From Flavobacterium sp. Root420 (GTDB lineage: Bacteria; Bacteroidota; Bacteroidia; Flavobacteriales; Flavobacteriaceae), in contig NZ_LMEF01000030.1 of the NCBI RefSeq assembly GCF_001427905.1, forward strand, positions 278,551-342,550: a stretch of DNA of 64,000 bases, in the 5' to 3' direction. Below the pieces are notes generated by a model. That model saw only the letters and a program-made list of their open reading frames with translations. It was not told the DNA's origin and did not search any database. Made by a program: the position numbers and the translations under genes. Positions within the stretch are counted from its first letter, which is position 1. Every line of letters begins with the position of its first letter. Of the stretch, positions 1-8,055 are shown in pieces.

Positions 1-2
1 CG

Positions 3-707
3 GTAATTACTTTAGAGAAAGATTATAAACGTAAGTATGAAGGTTATGACCCTAATTCTCCGGAATCAATGGCGGCAATGACTATAATGCAAGAAGAATA
101 TTTAGATAATAGTATTGCATTGGCTAGTAAAATTGAGGATAATTTTGACCGTTTAGGAAAGAAACTTCGTCAGGGTGGCGTAAAACAAGCCCCTTTTATG
201 GTACTTCATAAAGCGTATATGCCTAGGGTTTTAGTTGAAACCGGTTTCGTTTCGAACCCTACGGAAGGAAACATTTTAAATTCAGAAGAAGGTCAAAATG
301 ATATCGCCAAAGCTATCGCCGAAGCAATTATAAGTTACAAAAGGGAGTATTTTGGTTCTGGAGTTCCGGAAGTAATGGATGCCAAACCAGCAAAAGATAC
401 TGCTAAACCAAAAACAGTTATAGCAGCTCCGGCAACAAACAAAAATGCAACAAAAGGAACTATCTTTAAAGTGCAATTAATTGCCAGTATTAAAAAGACA
501 CCTTTAGAGCCAAAGAACTTTAAAGGACTGAAAAATGTGACAATGTTGTATGAAAATAATATTTATAAATATTTCTACGAGGAAACTTCAGATTATCAGG
601 CGGCACAAAAATATTTGCAAGAAGCTAAAAGTAAAGGATATGGAGCTTCTTTTTTAATAGCATACAAAGACGGAGAAAAAATCAGTATTCAGGACGCCAC
701 TAAATAA
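3..707 (+). CDS. N-acetylmuramoyl-L-alanine amidase, 3' part (start outside window)
   Basis: The reading frame is already open at base 3, so the gene begins left of the window and the ATG at 69 is internal. The visible part matches the end of the Amidase_3 (AmiC-type) zinc amidase fold, with the family's conserved segment VLVETGFVSNPTEG that carries a catalytic glutamate. This enzyme cuts the bond between muramic acid and the stem peptide of peptidoglycan in the periplasm. A low-complexity Ala/Lys/Thr linker follows, then a C-terminal domain of about 80 residues (FKVQLIASIKKTPLEP onward) that looks SPOR-like and could bind denuded glycan. The SPOR reading is inference. The next gene starts 50 bases downstream from its own promoter-like box. 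Confidence 0.85.
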   Translation, partial: VITLEKDYKRKYEGYDPNSPESMAAMTIMQEEYLDNSIALASKIEDNFDRLGKKLRQGGVKQAPFMVLHKAYMPRVLVETGFVSNPTEGNILNSEEGQNDIAKAIAEAIISYKREYFGSGVPEVMDAKPAKDTAKPKTVIAAPATNKNATKGTIFKVQLIASIKKTPLEPKNFKGLKNVTMLYENNIYKYFYEETSDYQAAQKYLQEAKSKGYGASFLIAYKDGEKISIQDATK

Positions 708-732
708 TAGCCACAAGTTCGAATATTTATAT

Positions 733-740
733 TAATTTTG
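733..740 (+). promoter_or_regulatory. Putative -7 box (TAATTTTG) for the MlaD-family gene
   Basis: TAATTTTG fits the Bacteroidetes -7 consensus TAnnTTTG exactly and ends 17 bases before the TTG start at 758. No convincing TTG -33 element is visible at the usual 19-20 base spacing, so this is a partial match. Confidence 0.4.
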
Positions 741-757
741 TACAAACACTTAGAATT

Positions 758-1723
758 TTGAAACTAACAAGAGAAATTAAAACGGCTATTTTAGTCATCG
801 CGTCAATTTTATTATTTATTTGGGGCTACAGCTTTTTAAAAGGCAGAGATCTTTTTACAAATTACAAAACATTATATGTAGAATATGATAATGTTGAAGA
901 TTTATCACAATCAGCACCGGTAACCTTAAACGGATTGGGAATTGGTAAAGTAAATAAAATTACAATCAACGAAACAACAGGTAGATTATTAGTTGAACTT
1001 CAGTTAAAAACTGATTTTCCAATTTCTAAAACCAGTAAAGCAGCATTATATTCTCCGAGTTTAATTGGAGGAAAACAAATTAAAATTATTCCGAATCTTG
1101 CGGATAAAGATCCTGCGGTTGATGGGCAAACGTTGGAAGCAACTATTGAATTGGGATTAACTGAATCTTTAGGCGGTAAAATAGAGCCAATAGAGCAAAA
1201 ATTAAATCTAATGCTGGCGAACATAAATACGCTGGTTGGTGGGTTAAACAATGTTTTGGATAAAAAAGGTCAGGAAGATTTGAAAAAGTCGTTGTCAGAA
1301 TTGAGTCAGACCATGGAGCAATTTCATAGAGCTTCAGGAAGTCTTAATTCTATTTTAGATACTAACAAAGCACAGATTAATGGAGTTGTGGCAAACTTTA
1401 ATAAAATGTCAAGCAACTTCAATAAAATATCAGATTCTTTAAGTAAAGCCGATTTAGGAAAAACAATTAGAAACTTAAACCAAACTTTAACAAAAGTAGA
1501 TGGTATTATGGCTAACCTAAACTCAGGAAAAGGTTCTGCAGGTAAATTATTGAATGATGATGCTTTGTATAATAATTTGGCTAAAACTTCAAAAGAGCTT
1601 GAATTATTATTGCAGGATGTTCGATTATATCCAACACGTTATGTAAATGTTTCTCTTTTTGGAAAGAAAAATAAACCATACGTTTCACCTGTAAAAGATG
1701 CCAATACAACCGACAAAAAATAA
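758..1723 (+). CDS. MlaD/MCE family lipid-transport protein
   Basis: The product has 321 residues and starts at a TTG codon. No in-frame ATG is as well placed, and the N-terminus beginning MKLTREIKTAILVIA is typical of the family. One N-terminal transmembrane anchor (about residues 8-27) is followed by an MCE domain (about 38-115) and a long helical, Asn/Leu-rich region (about 140-290) that may form a coiled-coil needle. MCE proteins bind phospholipids in the periplasm and move them between inner and outer membranes with an MlaEF-type ABC transporter. No such transporter is encoded in the window. The gene lies between the amidase and the Fe-S protein and is probably cotranscribed with the latter (6-base gap). 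Confidence in the family is high; the cargo is unknown. Confidence 0.85.
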   Translation: MKLTREIKTAILVIASILLFIWGYSFLKGRDLFTNYKTLYVEYDNVEDLSQSAPVTLNGLGIGKVNKITINETTGRLLVELQLKTDFPISKTSKAALYSPSLIGGKQIKIIPNLADKDPAVDGQTLEATIELGLTESLGGKIEPIEQKLNLMLANINTLVGGLNNVLDKKGQEDLKKSLSELSQTMEQFHRASGSLNSILDTNKAQINGVVANFNKMSSNFNKISDSLSKADLGKTIRNLNQTLTKVDGIMANLNSGKGSAGKLLNDDALYNNLAKTSKELELLLQDVRLYPTRYVNVSLFGKKNKPYVSPVKDANTTDKK

Positions 1724-1729
1724 TAAGGA

Positions 1730-3067
1730 ATGAGTTATTTAGATAATATTTTATTCGCTATACTTCTGATAGCTGGTTTTGGCTTTTTTGCTTCAAGTGT
1801 AAAAAAAATAATCAGAAACATAAAATTAGGAGTTAATGTAGATCGAAAAGACAATCCGAAGGCACGTTGGGCAAACATGGCATTGATTGCTCTTGGACAA
1901 TCGAAAATGGTGAAACGTCCGGTGGCCGGTGTATTGCATATTGTGGTATACGTTGGATTTATTATCATAAATATCGAATTACTTGAAATTATCATTGATG
2001 GATTATTTGGAACTCATAGAATTTTTGCGCCTTATTTGGGTGTAGTTTATGATGTTTTAATTGCTTCATTTGAAATATTGGCAATACTGGTAATCTTTGC
2101 TGTTACAGTTTTCTGGATTAGAAGAAATGGTATTAGATTGAAACGTTTTATACATTCAGATTTAAAAGGTTTTCCTAAAAGTGATGCTAACTATATTCTG
2201 TATTTTGAAACAGTATTGATGATTTTGTTTTTATTGATGAACGCTTCTGATTTGCATTTACAGAATGTTCCGGGAGGATTTTCTCATTTTCATAAAGCAG
2301 GAACTTTTCCTGTGAGTCAATTTATTGCTCCAATGTTTAACGGAATGTCAAATGAGTTGGTTATGATGTTGTTTGAAGTTTTCTGGTGGGTTCATATTGC
2401 TGGTATTTTAGTTTTTATGAACTATTTATACTTCTCAAAACACCTGCATATTCTTTTGGCTTTTCCAAATACTTATTTTGCAGATTTAAATCCGAAGGGG
2501 AAATTTGATAATTTAGAATCGGTTACCAAAGAAGTAAAGTTAATGATGGATCCAAATGCTGATCCGTTTGCGGCAGCTCCGGTTGATGAAAATGCTGCGC
2601 CGAGTAAATTTGGTGCAAGCGATGTTCAGGATTTAAACTGGGTTCAGCTACTGAATGCGTATACATGTACAGAATGTGGACGTTGTACATCAGCATGTCC
2701 GGCAAATCAAACAGGTAAAAAATTGTCTCCTCGTAAGATTATGATGGATACAAGAGATCGCTTACAAGAAGTAGGAAAAAATATTGATACCAATAAAGGT
2801 GTTTTTGTTCCGGATAGCAAAACACTACTAAACGATTATATAACACCAGAAGAATTGTGGGCTTGTACGTCTTGTAACGCCTGCGTTGAAGAATGTCCGG
2901 TGAACATTAGTCCGTTGTCTATTATTATGGATATGCGTCGTTATTTAGTGATGGAACAAAGTGCTGCTCCAATGTCATTGAATGCTATGATGACTAATAT
3001 TGAAAACAATGGAGCGCCATGGCAATACAGTCAGCAAGATAGATTGAACTGGAAAAACGAGAATTAG
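1730..3067 (+). CDS. Membrane-bound 4Fe-4S ferredoxin-type oxidoreductase subunit
   Basis: The 445-residue protein has an N-terminal half with about five hydrophobic segments, resembling the cytochrome-b/NarI-like membrane part of heterodisulfide-reductase-type proteins. The C-terminal half has two 4Fe-4S motifs: C313-x2-C316-x2-C319-x3-C323 (CTECGRCTSACP) and C379-x2-C382-x2-C385-x3-C389 (CTSCNACVEECP). It probably passes electrons between the quinone pool and a soluble partner. The next gene encodes a CCG-domain protein, the usual partner of such subunits (HdrD/GlpC/LutA-like systems), so the two may form one complex. The substrate cannot be told from sequence. Confidence 0.85.
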   Translation: MSYLDNILFAILLIAGFGFFASSVKKIIRNIKLGVNVDRKDNPKARWANMALIALGQSKMVKRPVAGVLHIVVYVGFIIINIELLEIIIDGLFGTHRIFAPYLGVVYDVLIASFEILAILVIFAVTVFWIRRNGIRLKRFIHSDLKGFPKSDANYILYFETVLMILFLLMNASDLHLQNVPGGFSHFHKAGTFPVSQFIAPMFNGMSNELVMMLFEVFWWVHIAGILVFMNYLYFSKHLHILLAFPNTYFADLNPKGKFDNLESVTKEVKLMMDPNADPFAAAPVDENAAPSKFGASDVQDLNWVQLLNAYTCTECGRCTSACPANQTGKKLSPRKIMMDTRDRLQEVGKNIDTNKGVFVPDSKTLLNDYITPEELWACTSCNACVEECPVNISPLSIIMDMRRYLVMEQSAAPMSLNAMMTNIENNGAPWQYSQQDRLNWKNEN

Positions 3068-3073
3068 AATTAA

Positions 3074-3194
3074 GGTTTAATTGGTTATTTGTTTAACCGT
3101 TTAATCTATTGGAATAGAATATTTAAGGTTTTTTTAGTGGCGGCTATAGTAAGGAGTACAACTAGCCAAATAAACGATTAACCGATTTAACAAC
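3074..3194 (+). repeat. Heptamer-like inverted repeat between the two Fe-S genes
   Basis: The left arm (3074-3105) and right arm (3166-3194) are imperfect reverse complements built from GGTTTAA/GGTTAT/GTTTAACC-like and ATAAACG/ATTAACC/GATTTAAC-like units. The right arm ends 8 bases before the ATG at 3203. The same architecture recurs at 20183, 51230, 53028 and 53463 with other unit sequences. Confidence 0.55.
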
Positions 3195-3202
3195 AAAAGA
3201 AG

Positions 3203-3994
3203 ATGTCAGAAAGTTTAGTAGTGCCAACAATGGCTGAAATGCTAGCCGAAGGAAAACAGCCAGAAGTTTTATTTTGGGTGGGTTGTGCAGGAAGTTTTGA
3301 TGATAGAGCAAAAAAAATTACCAAAGCATTTGTACGTATTTTAAATCGTACCAATGTTTCATTTGCAGTTTTAGGCACAGAAGAGAGTTGTACCGGAGAT
3401 CCTGCAAAACGTGCTGGAAATGAATTTTTGTTTCAAATGCAGGCCATGATGAATATCGAGGTTTTAAATGCATATGAAGCTAAAAAGATTGTTACAGCTT
3501 GTCCGCATTGTTTTAATACTTTAAAAAATGAATATCCTGAGTTGGGTGGTCAATATGATGTTATTCATCATACAGAATTTTTAAAGTCATTAATTGATGA
3601 AGGAAGATTGACTGTTGAAGGCGGTCAGTTTAAAGGAAAAAAAATCACTTTTCACGATCCTTGTTATTTAGGAAGAGCAAATAAAGTATATGAAGCACCA
3701 AGAGATTTAATTCAGAAATTGGATGTTGAATTGGTTGAAATGAAGCGTTCAAAAGCAAACGGATTATGTTGTGGAGCAGGTGGAGCACAGATGTTTAAAG
3801 ATGCTGAACCAGGAAACAAAGAAGTGAACGTATTGCGTACTGAAGATGCCTTAGAAGTACAACCAGATATAATAGCAGCGGGTTGTCCGTTCTGTAATAC
3901 CATGTTAACCGACGGTATCAAACATCAGGAAAAAGAAGGACAGGTTAAAGTTATGGATATTGCTGAACTAATTGCTAATGCTCAGGATTTATAA
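3203..3994 (+). CDS. (Fe-S)-binding protein with CCG domains (LutA/GlpC-like)
   Basis: The 263-residue soluble protein has two cysteine-rich CCG modules. One includes TACPHCFNTLKNEYP and the other CCGAGGAQMFK with GCPFCNTML nearby. CCG proteins bind Fe-S clusters and serve as catalytic subunits of heterodisulfide-reductase-like, glycerol-3-phosphate or lactate oxidising complexes. The gene follows a membrane ferredoxin-type subunit on the same strand, suggesting a two-part complex, although 135 bases with a repeat array separate them. No LutB or LutC homologue is nearby, so a lactate role is not supported. The substrate is unknown. Confidence 0.85.
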   Translation: MSESLVVPTMAEMLAEGKQPEVLFWVGCAGSFDDRAKKITKAFVRILNRTNVSFAVLGTEESCTGDPAKRAGNEFLFQMQAMMNIEVLNAYEAKKIVTACPHCFNTLKNEYPELGGQYDVIHHTEFLKSLIDEGRLTVEGGQFKGKKITFHDPCYLGRANKVYEAPRDLIQKLDVELVEMKRSKANGLCCGAGGAQMFKDAEPGNKEVNVLRTEDALEVQPDIIAAGCPFCNTMLTDGIKHQEKEGQVKVMDIAELIANAQDL

Positions 3995-3995
3995 A

Positions 3996-4598
3996 ATGAA
4001 GAAAAATATATTTTTGCTAATTGTTTTATTTTCTAATATCGTTACCTATTCTCAGGATGTGTTAAAAGTTATTGCAAAAGAAACATGTGAATGTCTAGAT
4101 GCTAAAAAGCTTAAATCGGATAATTTTACTGGAGATGAATTAAAAGCTGCAGTTGGATTATGCATGATTAAAAGTTATTCTGATCATATGTCAGAATTTA
4201 AAGCTGATGAAAAGGTAAAATTTTCTGATAAGGAAGGAATGAGTAAGTTAGGAGAAGCTGTTGGCGTAAAAATGCTGGAAGTTTGCCCTGCTATGATTTT
4301 GGAATTAGGGAAAGGGTCAAAAGACGATGTTCAAGTTAAAGAACAAGATGCTTTTATTGTTGGTGAGGTAACCGATATAAAATCGGAGCAGTTTATGACT
4401 TTACAAATGATGGATCAAAATGGAAGAAATTATAGTCTCCTTTTATTGGATTATTTTGATACAGCATCATTACTAACTAATAATGAAATTAAGAAAAAAG
4501 ACAAGCTTAAAGTAAGTTATACCGAAATTGAGTTATTTGATATTAAAGTTAAAGAGTTTAGAGCCTTTAAAATACTTACAAAATTAGAGAAACAATAA
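3996..4598 (+). CDS. Secreted/periplasmic protein of unknown function
   Basis: I place the start at 3996, one base after the upstream stop. The longer reading frame overlaps the upstream gene, while this ATG gives a clean signal peptide (MKKNIFLLIVLFSNIVTYSQ, cut after the SQ). The 200-residue product has a Cys pair early on (KETCECLDAKK) and two later Cys, so disulfides are possible, and its C-terminal part looks like a small beta domain. Similar small exported proteins are common in Flavobacteriia without assigned function. It is probably translated with the CCG gene. I do not recognise a named family. Confidence 0.7.
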   Translation: MKKNIFLLIVLFSNIVTYSQDVLKVIAKETCECLDAKKLKSDNFTGDELKAAVGLCMIKSYSDHMSEFKADEKVKFSDKEGMSKLGEAVGVKMLEVCPAMILELGKGSKDDVQVKEQDAFIVGEVTDIKSEQFMTLQMMDQNGRNYSLLLLDYFDTASLLTNNEIKKKDKLKVSYTEIELFDIKVKEFRAFKILTKLEKQ

Positions 4599-4644
4599 GT
4601 AAGGTTATAAGTTTTTTGAAACTTTAAACCTGAAATTTTCAAAG

Positions 4645-4682
4645 AATCTAAAATCAACAATCTAAAATCTAAAATTAAAATG
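4645..4682 (+). repeat. 38-nt heptamer array ending on the start codon, copy 1
   Basis: Heptamers ATCTAAA, ATCAACA, ATCTAAA, ATCTAAA and ATTAAAA run directly into the ATG at 4680. All 38 bases are identical to 53523-53560, which ends in the same way on the start codon of the ribonuclease Z gene. Confidence 0.8.
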
Positions 4683-5162
4683 TATATACCTTTTGAAAAT
4701 TTACCTGGTGAATCCAGAGTTTGGATTTATCAATCAAACAGAAAATTTTCTGAGGAAGAATTTTCTGAAATAGAGACTGACCTAAAAGCTTTTGTTGAGG
4801 AATGGGCAGCGCATGGAACAAGTTTAGAGGCTTCGTATTTATTGAAATACAACCGATTTATTATTTTGGCTGTAAATCAGGATGTACAGGCTGCTACAGG
4901 TTGTTCTATCGATAGTTCTGTTGAATTTATTCAGAGTCTGGAGAAAAAGTACAACGTTGATTTGCTAGATAAAATGAACGTGACTTTTAAAAATGGAGAA
5001 CATATTGCACATAAAACATTAATTGATTTTAAGAAAATGGTGAAAGACAAATCGGTTTCTGAGAATACGATTGTGTTTAATAATTTGGTGAACAATATCG
5101 AAGAATTTAATGAATCTTGGGAAGTGCCTGCCGCTGATAGCTGGCATAGCAGGTTTTTCTAA
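4680..5162 (+). CDS. Conserved Bacteroidetes protein (often mislabelled ABC transporter ATPase)
   Basis: The 160-residue protein is acidic and soluble. From memory, relatives in Flavobacteriia carry the label ABC transporter ATPase, but there is no Walker A, Walker B or ABC signature here, so that label should not be transferred. The C-terminus is aromatic and basic (WHSRFF). The start is fixed by the heptamer array that runs up to the ATG. A strong terminator follows at 5183. The function is unknown. Confidence 0.75.
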   Translation: MYIPFENLPGESRVWIYQSNRKFSEEEFSEIETDLKAFVEEWAAHGTSLEASYLLKYNRFIILAVNQDVQAATGCSIDSSVEFIQSLEKKYNVDLLDKMNVTFKNGEHIAHKTLIDFKKMVKDKSVSENTIVFNNLVNNIEEFNESWEVPAADSWHSRFF

Positions 5163-5182
5163 GAAATTATAAAAAATATTTG

Positions 5183-5215
5183 AAGGCATAAAATTTAGAT
5201 TTTATGCCTTTTTTG
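5183..5215 (+). terminator. Rho-independent terminator
   Basis: The stem GGCATAAAA / TTTTATGCC is followed by six T residues, 22 bases after the stop at 5162. Confidence 0.85.
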
Positions 5216-5246
5216 TTAGATTAAATACTTAGAAAACATAAAAAAA

Positions 5247-5363
5247 ATGAAGATAAGAACGATAAAAATAATTATAATACTTTTCATTCTGATCATTATT
5301 GGATATTTAGTATTGGATTATTATACAGGTAGAATGTTTTATGGTTTGCATCCACCTGATTGA
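5247..5363 (+). CDS. Small single-pass membrane peptide (38 aa), hypothetical
   Basis: ATG at 5247 to TGA at 5361-5363 encodes 38 residues. A basic start (MKIRTIK) is followed by a strongly hydrophobic helix of about 16 residues (IIIILFILIIIGYLVL) and a short polar tail ending HPPD. It sits alone between a terminator and the dispersed repeat at 5423. It has the layout of a small membrane protein, but only the hydrophobic segment supports it as a gene. Confidence 0.4.
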   Translation: MKIRTIKIIIILFILIIIGYLVLDYYTGRMFYGLHPPD

Positions 5364-5422
5364 AAAAATAATTATCAAATTTTCAAACATTAAGTTCTTA
5401 TGAAAACTAAAACCTCTAATCT

Positions 5423-5490
5423 AGCCCCGATGGGAGCGATATCCTTTTGTGCCGGGGTTCGGCACAAAAGATATAGCGGACAGCGGGACC
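5423..5490 (+). repeat. Dispersed palindromic element, copy 1
   Basis: A stem-loop-rich sequence starts AGCCCCGATGGGAGCGATAT. The core stem CTTTTGTGCC / GGCACAAAAG closes a short G-rich loop. It is clearly related to the reverse complement of 41582-41668, sharing the AGCCC-GAT-GGAGCG-TATCCTTTT order and the AAAAGATA-AGCGGA-AGC tail. It lies in non-coding DNA and is far more G+C-rich than the surrounding gap. Confidence 0.75.
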
Positions 5491-5570
5491 TATCGTTCTT
5501 TTGAAAATCAATCTTCTGCTCCTGATGAAAGTTATGAATTAATACATTAGAAATAAAAAGGTAAGTAAGT

Positions 5571-5645
5571 CTATTAATCTAAAGATCTAACAATCTAATA
5601 ATCTGATAAATCAATAATTCACAAAAATCTAACAATTGAAAACTT
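5571..5645 (+). repeat. ATCTAA-type short repeat array upstream of bshA
   Basis: Units AATCTAA, GATCTAAC, AATCTAAT and AATCTGAT repeat every 7-8 bases, with a last copy ATCTAAC at about 5627. No matching left arm is visible, so this is only the right-arm half of the architecture seen at 53463. It ends about 50 bases before the bshA ATG. Confidence 0.5.
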
Positions 5646-5692
5646 TAATTAAACGTGATTTTTGAGTACTTTCGTAGGACTAAATTTAATAC

Positions 5693-6829
5693 ATGAAAAT
5701 AGCAATAGTTTGTTATCCGACATTTGGCGGTAGTGGGGTTGTAGCCACAGAATTAGGCCTCGAATTAGCCAGACGCGGACACGAAATCCACTTTATTACC
5801 TACAGTCAGCCAGTTAGGTTGGCACTTTTAAATCCTAATGTTCATTATCACGAAGTAAACGTTCCTGAATATCCTCTTTTCCATTATCAGCCTTATGAAT
5901 TGGCATTGTCAAGCAAATTGGTTGATATGGTAAAATTATATAAAATTGAAGTGCTTCATGTGCATTATGCAATTCCTCATGCCTATGCGGGTTATATGGC
6001 GAAGCAAATGTTGAAGAACGAAGGAATTAATCTTCCGATGATTACTACACTTCACGGAACGGATATTACACTGGTTGGAAATCATCCATTTTATAAACCT
6101 GCTGTAACTTTCAGTATCAACAAATCAGATTATGTGACTTCGGTTTCGCAGAGTTTGAAAGATGATACGTTGAAATTATTCAAAATCAAGAATAAGATAA
6201 AAGTTATTCCGAATTTTATTGAGTTGGATAAAGTGAAAACGGATCCAACCGCGCCTTGTCATCGTTATGTAATGGCAAAGGAAAATGAGCGCATTATTAC
6301 CCATATCAGTAACTTTAGAAAAGTAAAGCGTATTCCGGATATTATTAAGATTTTCTATAATATCCAGAAAGTGATGCCGGCTAAATTAATGATGGTAGGT
6401 GATGGTCCTGAAAAAGAGAAAGCAGAAATTTTGTGCATGGAATTGGGGATTTACGACAAAGTAATTTTCTTTGGAAACAGTAATGAAATCGACAAGATTT
6501 TATGTTTAACTGATTTGTTTTTACTTCCATCAGAAACAGAAAGTTTTGGTTTGGCAGCTTTAGAAGCAATGGCTTGCGGTGTTCCAGTAATTTCCAGTAA
6601 TTCAGGGGGACTCCCGGAAGTAAATTTTGATGGCGTTTCCGGATATTTAAGTAATGTTGGAAATGTTGAGGAAATGGCTGCAAATGCGATTAAAATCCTG
6701 GAAAATGATGAAGTTTTAAATCAATTTAAAGTGAATGCCCTTGAAGTGGCGAAGAAATTTGATATTAAAAACATACTTCCAATATACGAAGCTTTGTATC
6801 AAAAAGCAATTGATGATTATAAAGAGTAG
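5693..6829 (+). CDS. bshA: N-acetyl-alpha-D-glucosaminyl L-malate synthase BshA
   Basis: The 378-residue GT4 glycosyltransferase makes the first intermediate of bacillithiol from UDP-GlcNAc and L-malate in the cytoplasm. The N-terminus KIAIVCYPTFGGSGVVATELG is the typical BshA start with its glycine-rich loop. The C-terminal donor domain contains SETESFGLAALEAMACGVPVI, with the GT4 E-x7-E element. The length matches the family. bshB and bshC are not in the window. The downstream lipoprotein gene starts 26 bases later. Bacillithiol is the expected low-molecular-weight thiol in Flavobacteriia, so the context fits. Confidence 0.93.
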   Translation: MKIAIVCYPTFGGSGVVATELGLELARRGHEIHFITYSQPVRLALLNPNVHYHEVNVPEYPLFHYQPYELALSSKLVDMVKLYKIEVLHVHYAIPHAYAGYMAKQMLKNEGINLPMITTLHGTDITLVGNHPFYKPAVTFSINKSDYVTSVSQSLKDDTLKLFKIKNKIKVIPNFIELDKVKTDPTAPCHRYVMAKENERIITHISNFRKVKRIPDIIKIFYNIQKVMPAKLMMVGDGPEKEKAEILCMELGIYDKVIFFGNSNEIDKILCLTDLFLLPSETESFGLAALEAMACGVPVISSNSGGLPEVNFDGVSGYLSNVGNVEEMAANAIKILENDEVLNQFKVNALEVAKKFDIKNILPIYEALYQKAIDDYKE

Positions 6830-6855
6830 AAACAATAATTTTAAAATAAACGTAA

Positions 6856-7278
6856 ATGAAAAAAGTAATTTCGGTTTTAGCAGTTTTTGTTTTAATTTCT
6901 TGTGGAGCAAAAAAAACATCAGATTCAAAGGCATTGTATGAAGTTTTAACAACGCAATCAGACGGAGGTGGAAATATTAAATTTTATGAGATTTTGACTG
7001 AGCCAAATGAGATCAAAATGTTAGAAAACGATCCTCTTTTGTCCGATAAAATGAAACAGACTGATATTAATACTTCTAACTATGTTATTTTGAACATGGG
7101 AGAGAAAAATACCGGTGGATATTCTATTGGGGTTGAAAAAGTAGAAGAAACCGATAAAAATATTATTATTACCGTGAAAGAAAATAACCCGGCTCCGGAT
7201 GCTATGACAATGCAAGTGATTACTTATCCTTATACAGTTGTGAAAGTTCATTCAAAAAAAGAGATTATTATTAAATAA
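6856..7278 (+). CDS. Lipoprotein with PrcB C-terminal-like domain
   Basis: The 140-residue precursor has a lipobox (VLISC-G), so Cys17 should be lipidated and exported. The body contains NTGGYSIGVEKVEE and a following beta-strand pattern with an NPAPDAMT segment. This resembles the PrcB_C (protease complex subunit PrcB) domain known from spirochaete dentilisin complexes and common in Bacteroidetes lipoproteins. It probably binds a partner protein at the membrane. No protease gene is next to it. The domain assignment is from motif memory and is moderately sure. Confidence 0.7.
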   Translation: MKKVISVLAVFVLISCGAKKTSDSKALYEVLTTQSDGGGNIKFYEILTEPNEIKMLENDPLLSDKMKQTDINTSNYVILNMGEKNTGGYSIGVEKVEETDKNIIITVKENNPAPDAMTMQVITYPYTVVKVHSKKEIIIK

Positions 7279-7340
7279 TTTCCAGAGAGACAATATCCAA
7301 GAAGCGCACTTCGACTTAGCTCAGTGTGACAAATAAAAAA

Positions 7341-7373
7341 AACCTGTCGTAATTAAAGCGACAGGTTTTTTTT
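7341..7373. terminator. Bidirectional terminator between convergent genes
   Basis: The stem AACCTGTCG / CGACAGGTT is flanked by an A run on the left and a T run on the right, so it can serve both the lipoprotein gene (+) and the beta-barrel gene (-). Confidence 0.85.
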
Positions 7374-7396
7374 ACAATTATTTTTTAATTTTTATT

Positions 7397-7894
7397 TTAG
7401 AATTTGAATTTGATTCCTAAACCAACATCAAATCCAAAGTTGTCATCGTCATAATATCCTGAACCAATTTCTGGTCTTGCATCTAATGATAATAAAATTG
7501 GCACTTCTTTAAAGCCGTATTCAATACCAATATCCCCTGCAGCAAAAACGTAAGTTCCGCTATCATTATATTTTACATTATTGTTGTAGTAATCATGATC
7601 CCAGGCAGCGATACCACCACCAACACCGGCATACCAGTTAAAACCTCCGTCAATGTTCCAAACCCATTGGTAAAGAGCAACTCCTTTAATGGCATCTACA
7701 TCACTACTGTTTCTCCATCCTAAATCAAACTCAAGTCTGTTTTTTTGATTTAATCCTCTTTGGTATGATACTTCTCCTCCAAATCCGTTATTGTCTCCTA
7801 AACGTAATCCAAGGGCGTTTTTAGCAATGTCTTGTGCTTGAGCCATAAACGCTAATCCAAATAGCATAATGGCAGATAAAATGATTTTTTTCAT
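7397..7894 (-). CDS. Small outer-membrane beta-barrel protein
   Basis: The 165-residue precursor has a signal peptide (MKKIILSAIMLFGLAFMAQAQ). The rest alternates aromatic and glycine-rich strands and ends in a beta-strand with a terminal aromatic residue (GLGIKFKF), the signal for BAM insertion. An eight-stranded OmpA/OmpX-like barrel is likely. The gene is monocistronic, with a shared terminator downstream and about 160 non-coding bases upstream. No specific ligand can be inferred. Confidence 0.8.
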   Translation of the reverse strand: MKKIILSAIMLFGLAFMAQAQDIAKNALGLRLGDNNGFGGEVSYQRGLNQKNRLEFDLGWRNSSDVDAIKGVALYQWVWNIDGGFNWYAGVGGGIAAWDHDYYNNNVKYNDSGTYVFAAGDIGIEYGFKEVPILLSLDARPEIGSGYYDDDNFGFDVGLGIKFKF

Positions 7895-8055
7895 AAAAAT
7901 GGTTATTAATTTTTGTCAAATGTATAATTAGGACCAATCATATAACGTATAAGATTCTTTTAAATTGTTATATAATTCACATTTTTATGCATTTTCCGCC
8001 GGGCTTTTAGAAGTGCGAGGCCAATAATAACGCTATGTTTCTTGTTTCTAGATAG

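Noticed and set aside
69..707. ATG at 69 as start of the amidase
   Set aside because: The frame is open and amidase-like from base 3, so the true start lies upstream of the window.
4680..5162. ABC transporter ATPase label
   Set aside because: No Walker A, Walker B or signature motif is present in the 160 residues.
7304..7332. ACTTCGACTTAGCTCAGTGTG segment after the PrcB-like gene
   Set aside because: It resembles a short sequence I remember from other Flavobacteriia gaps, but there is only one copy here and no structure, so I do not call it a repeat.
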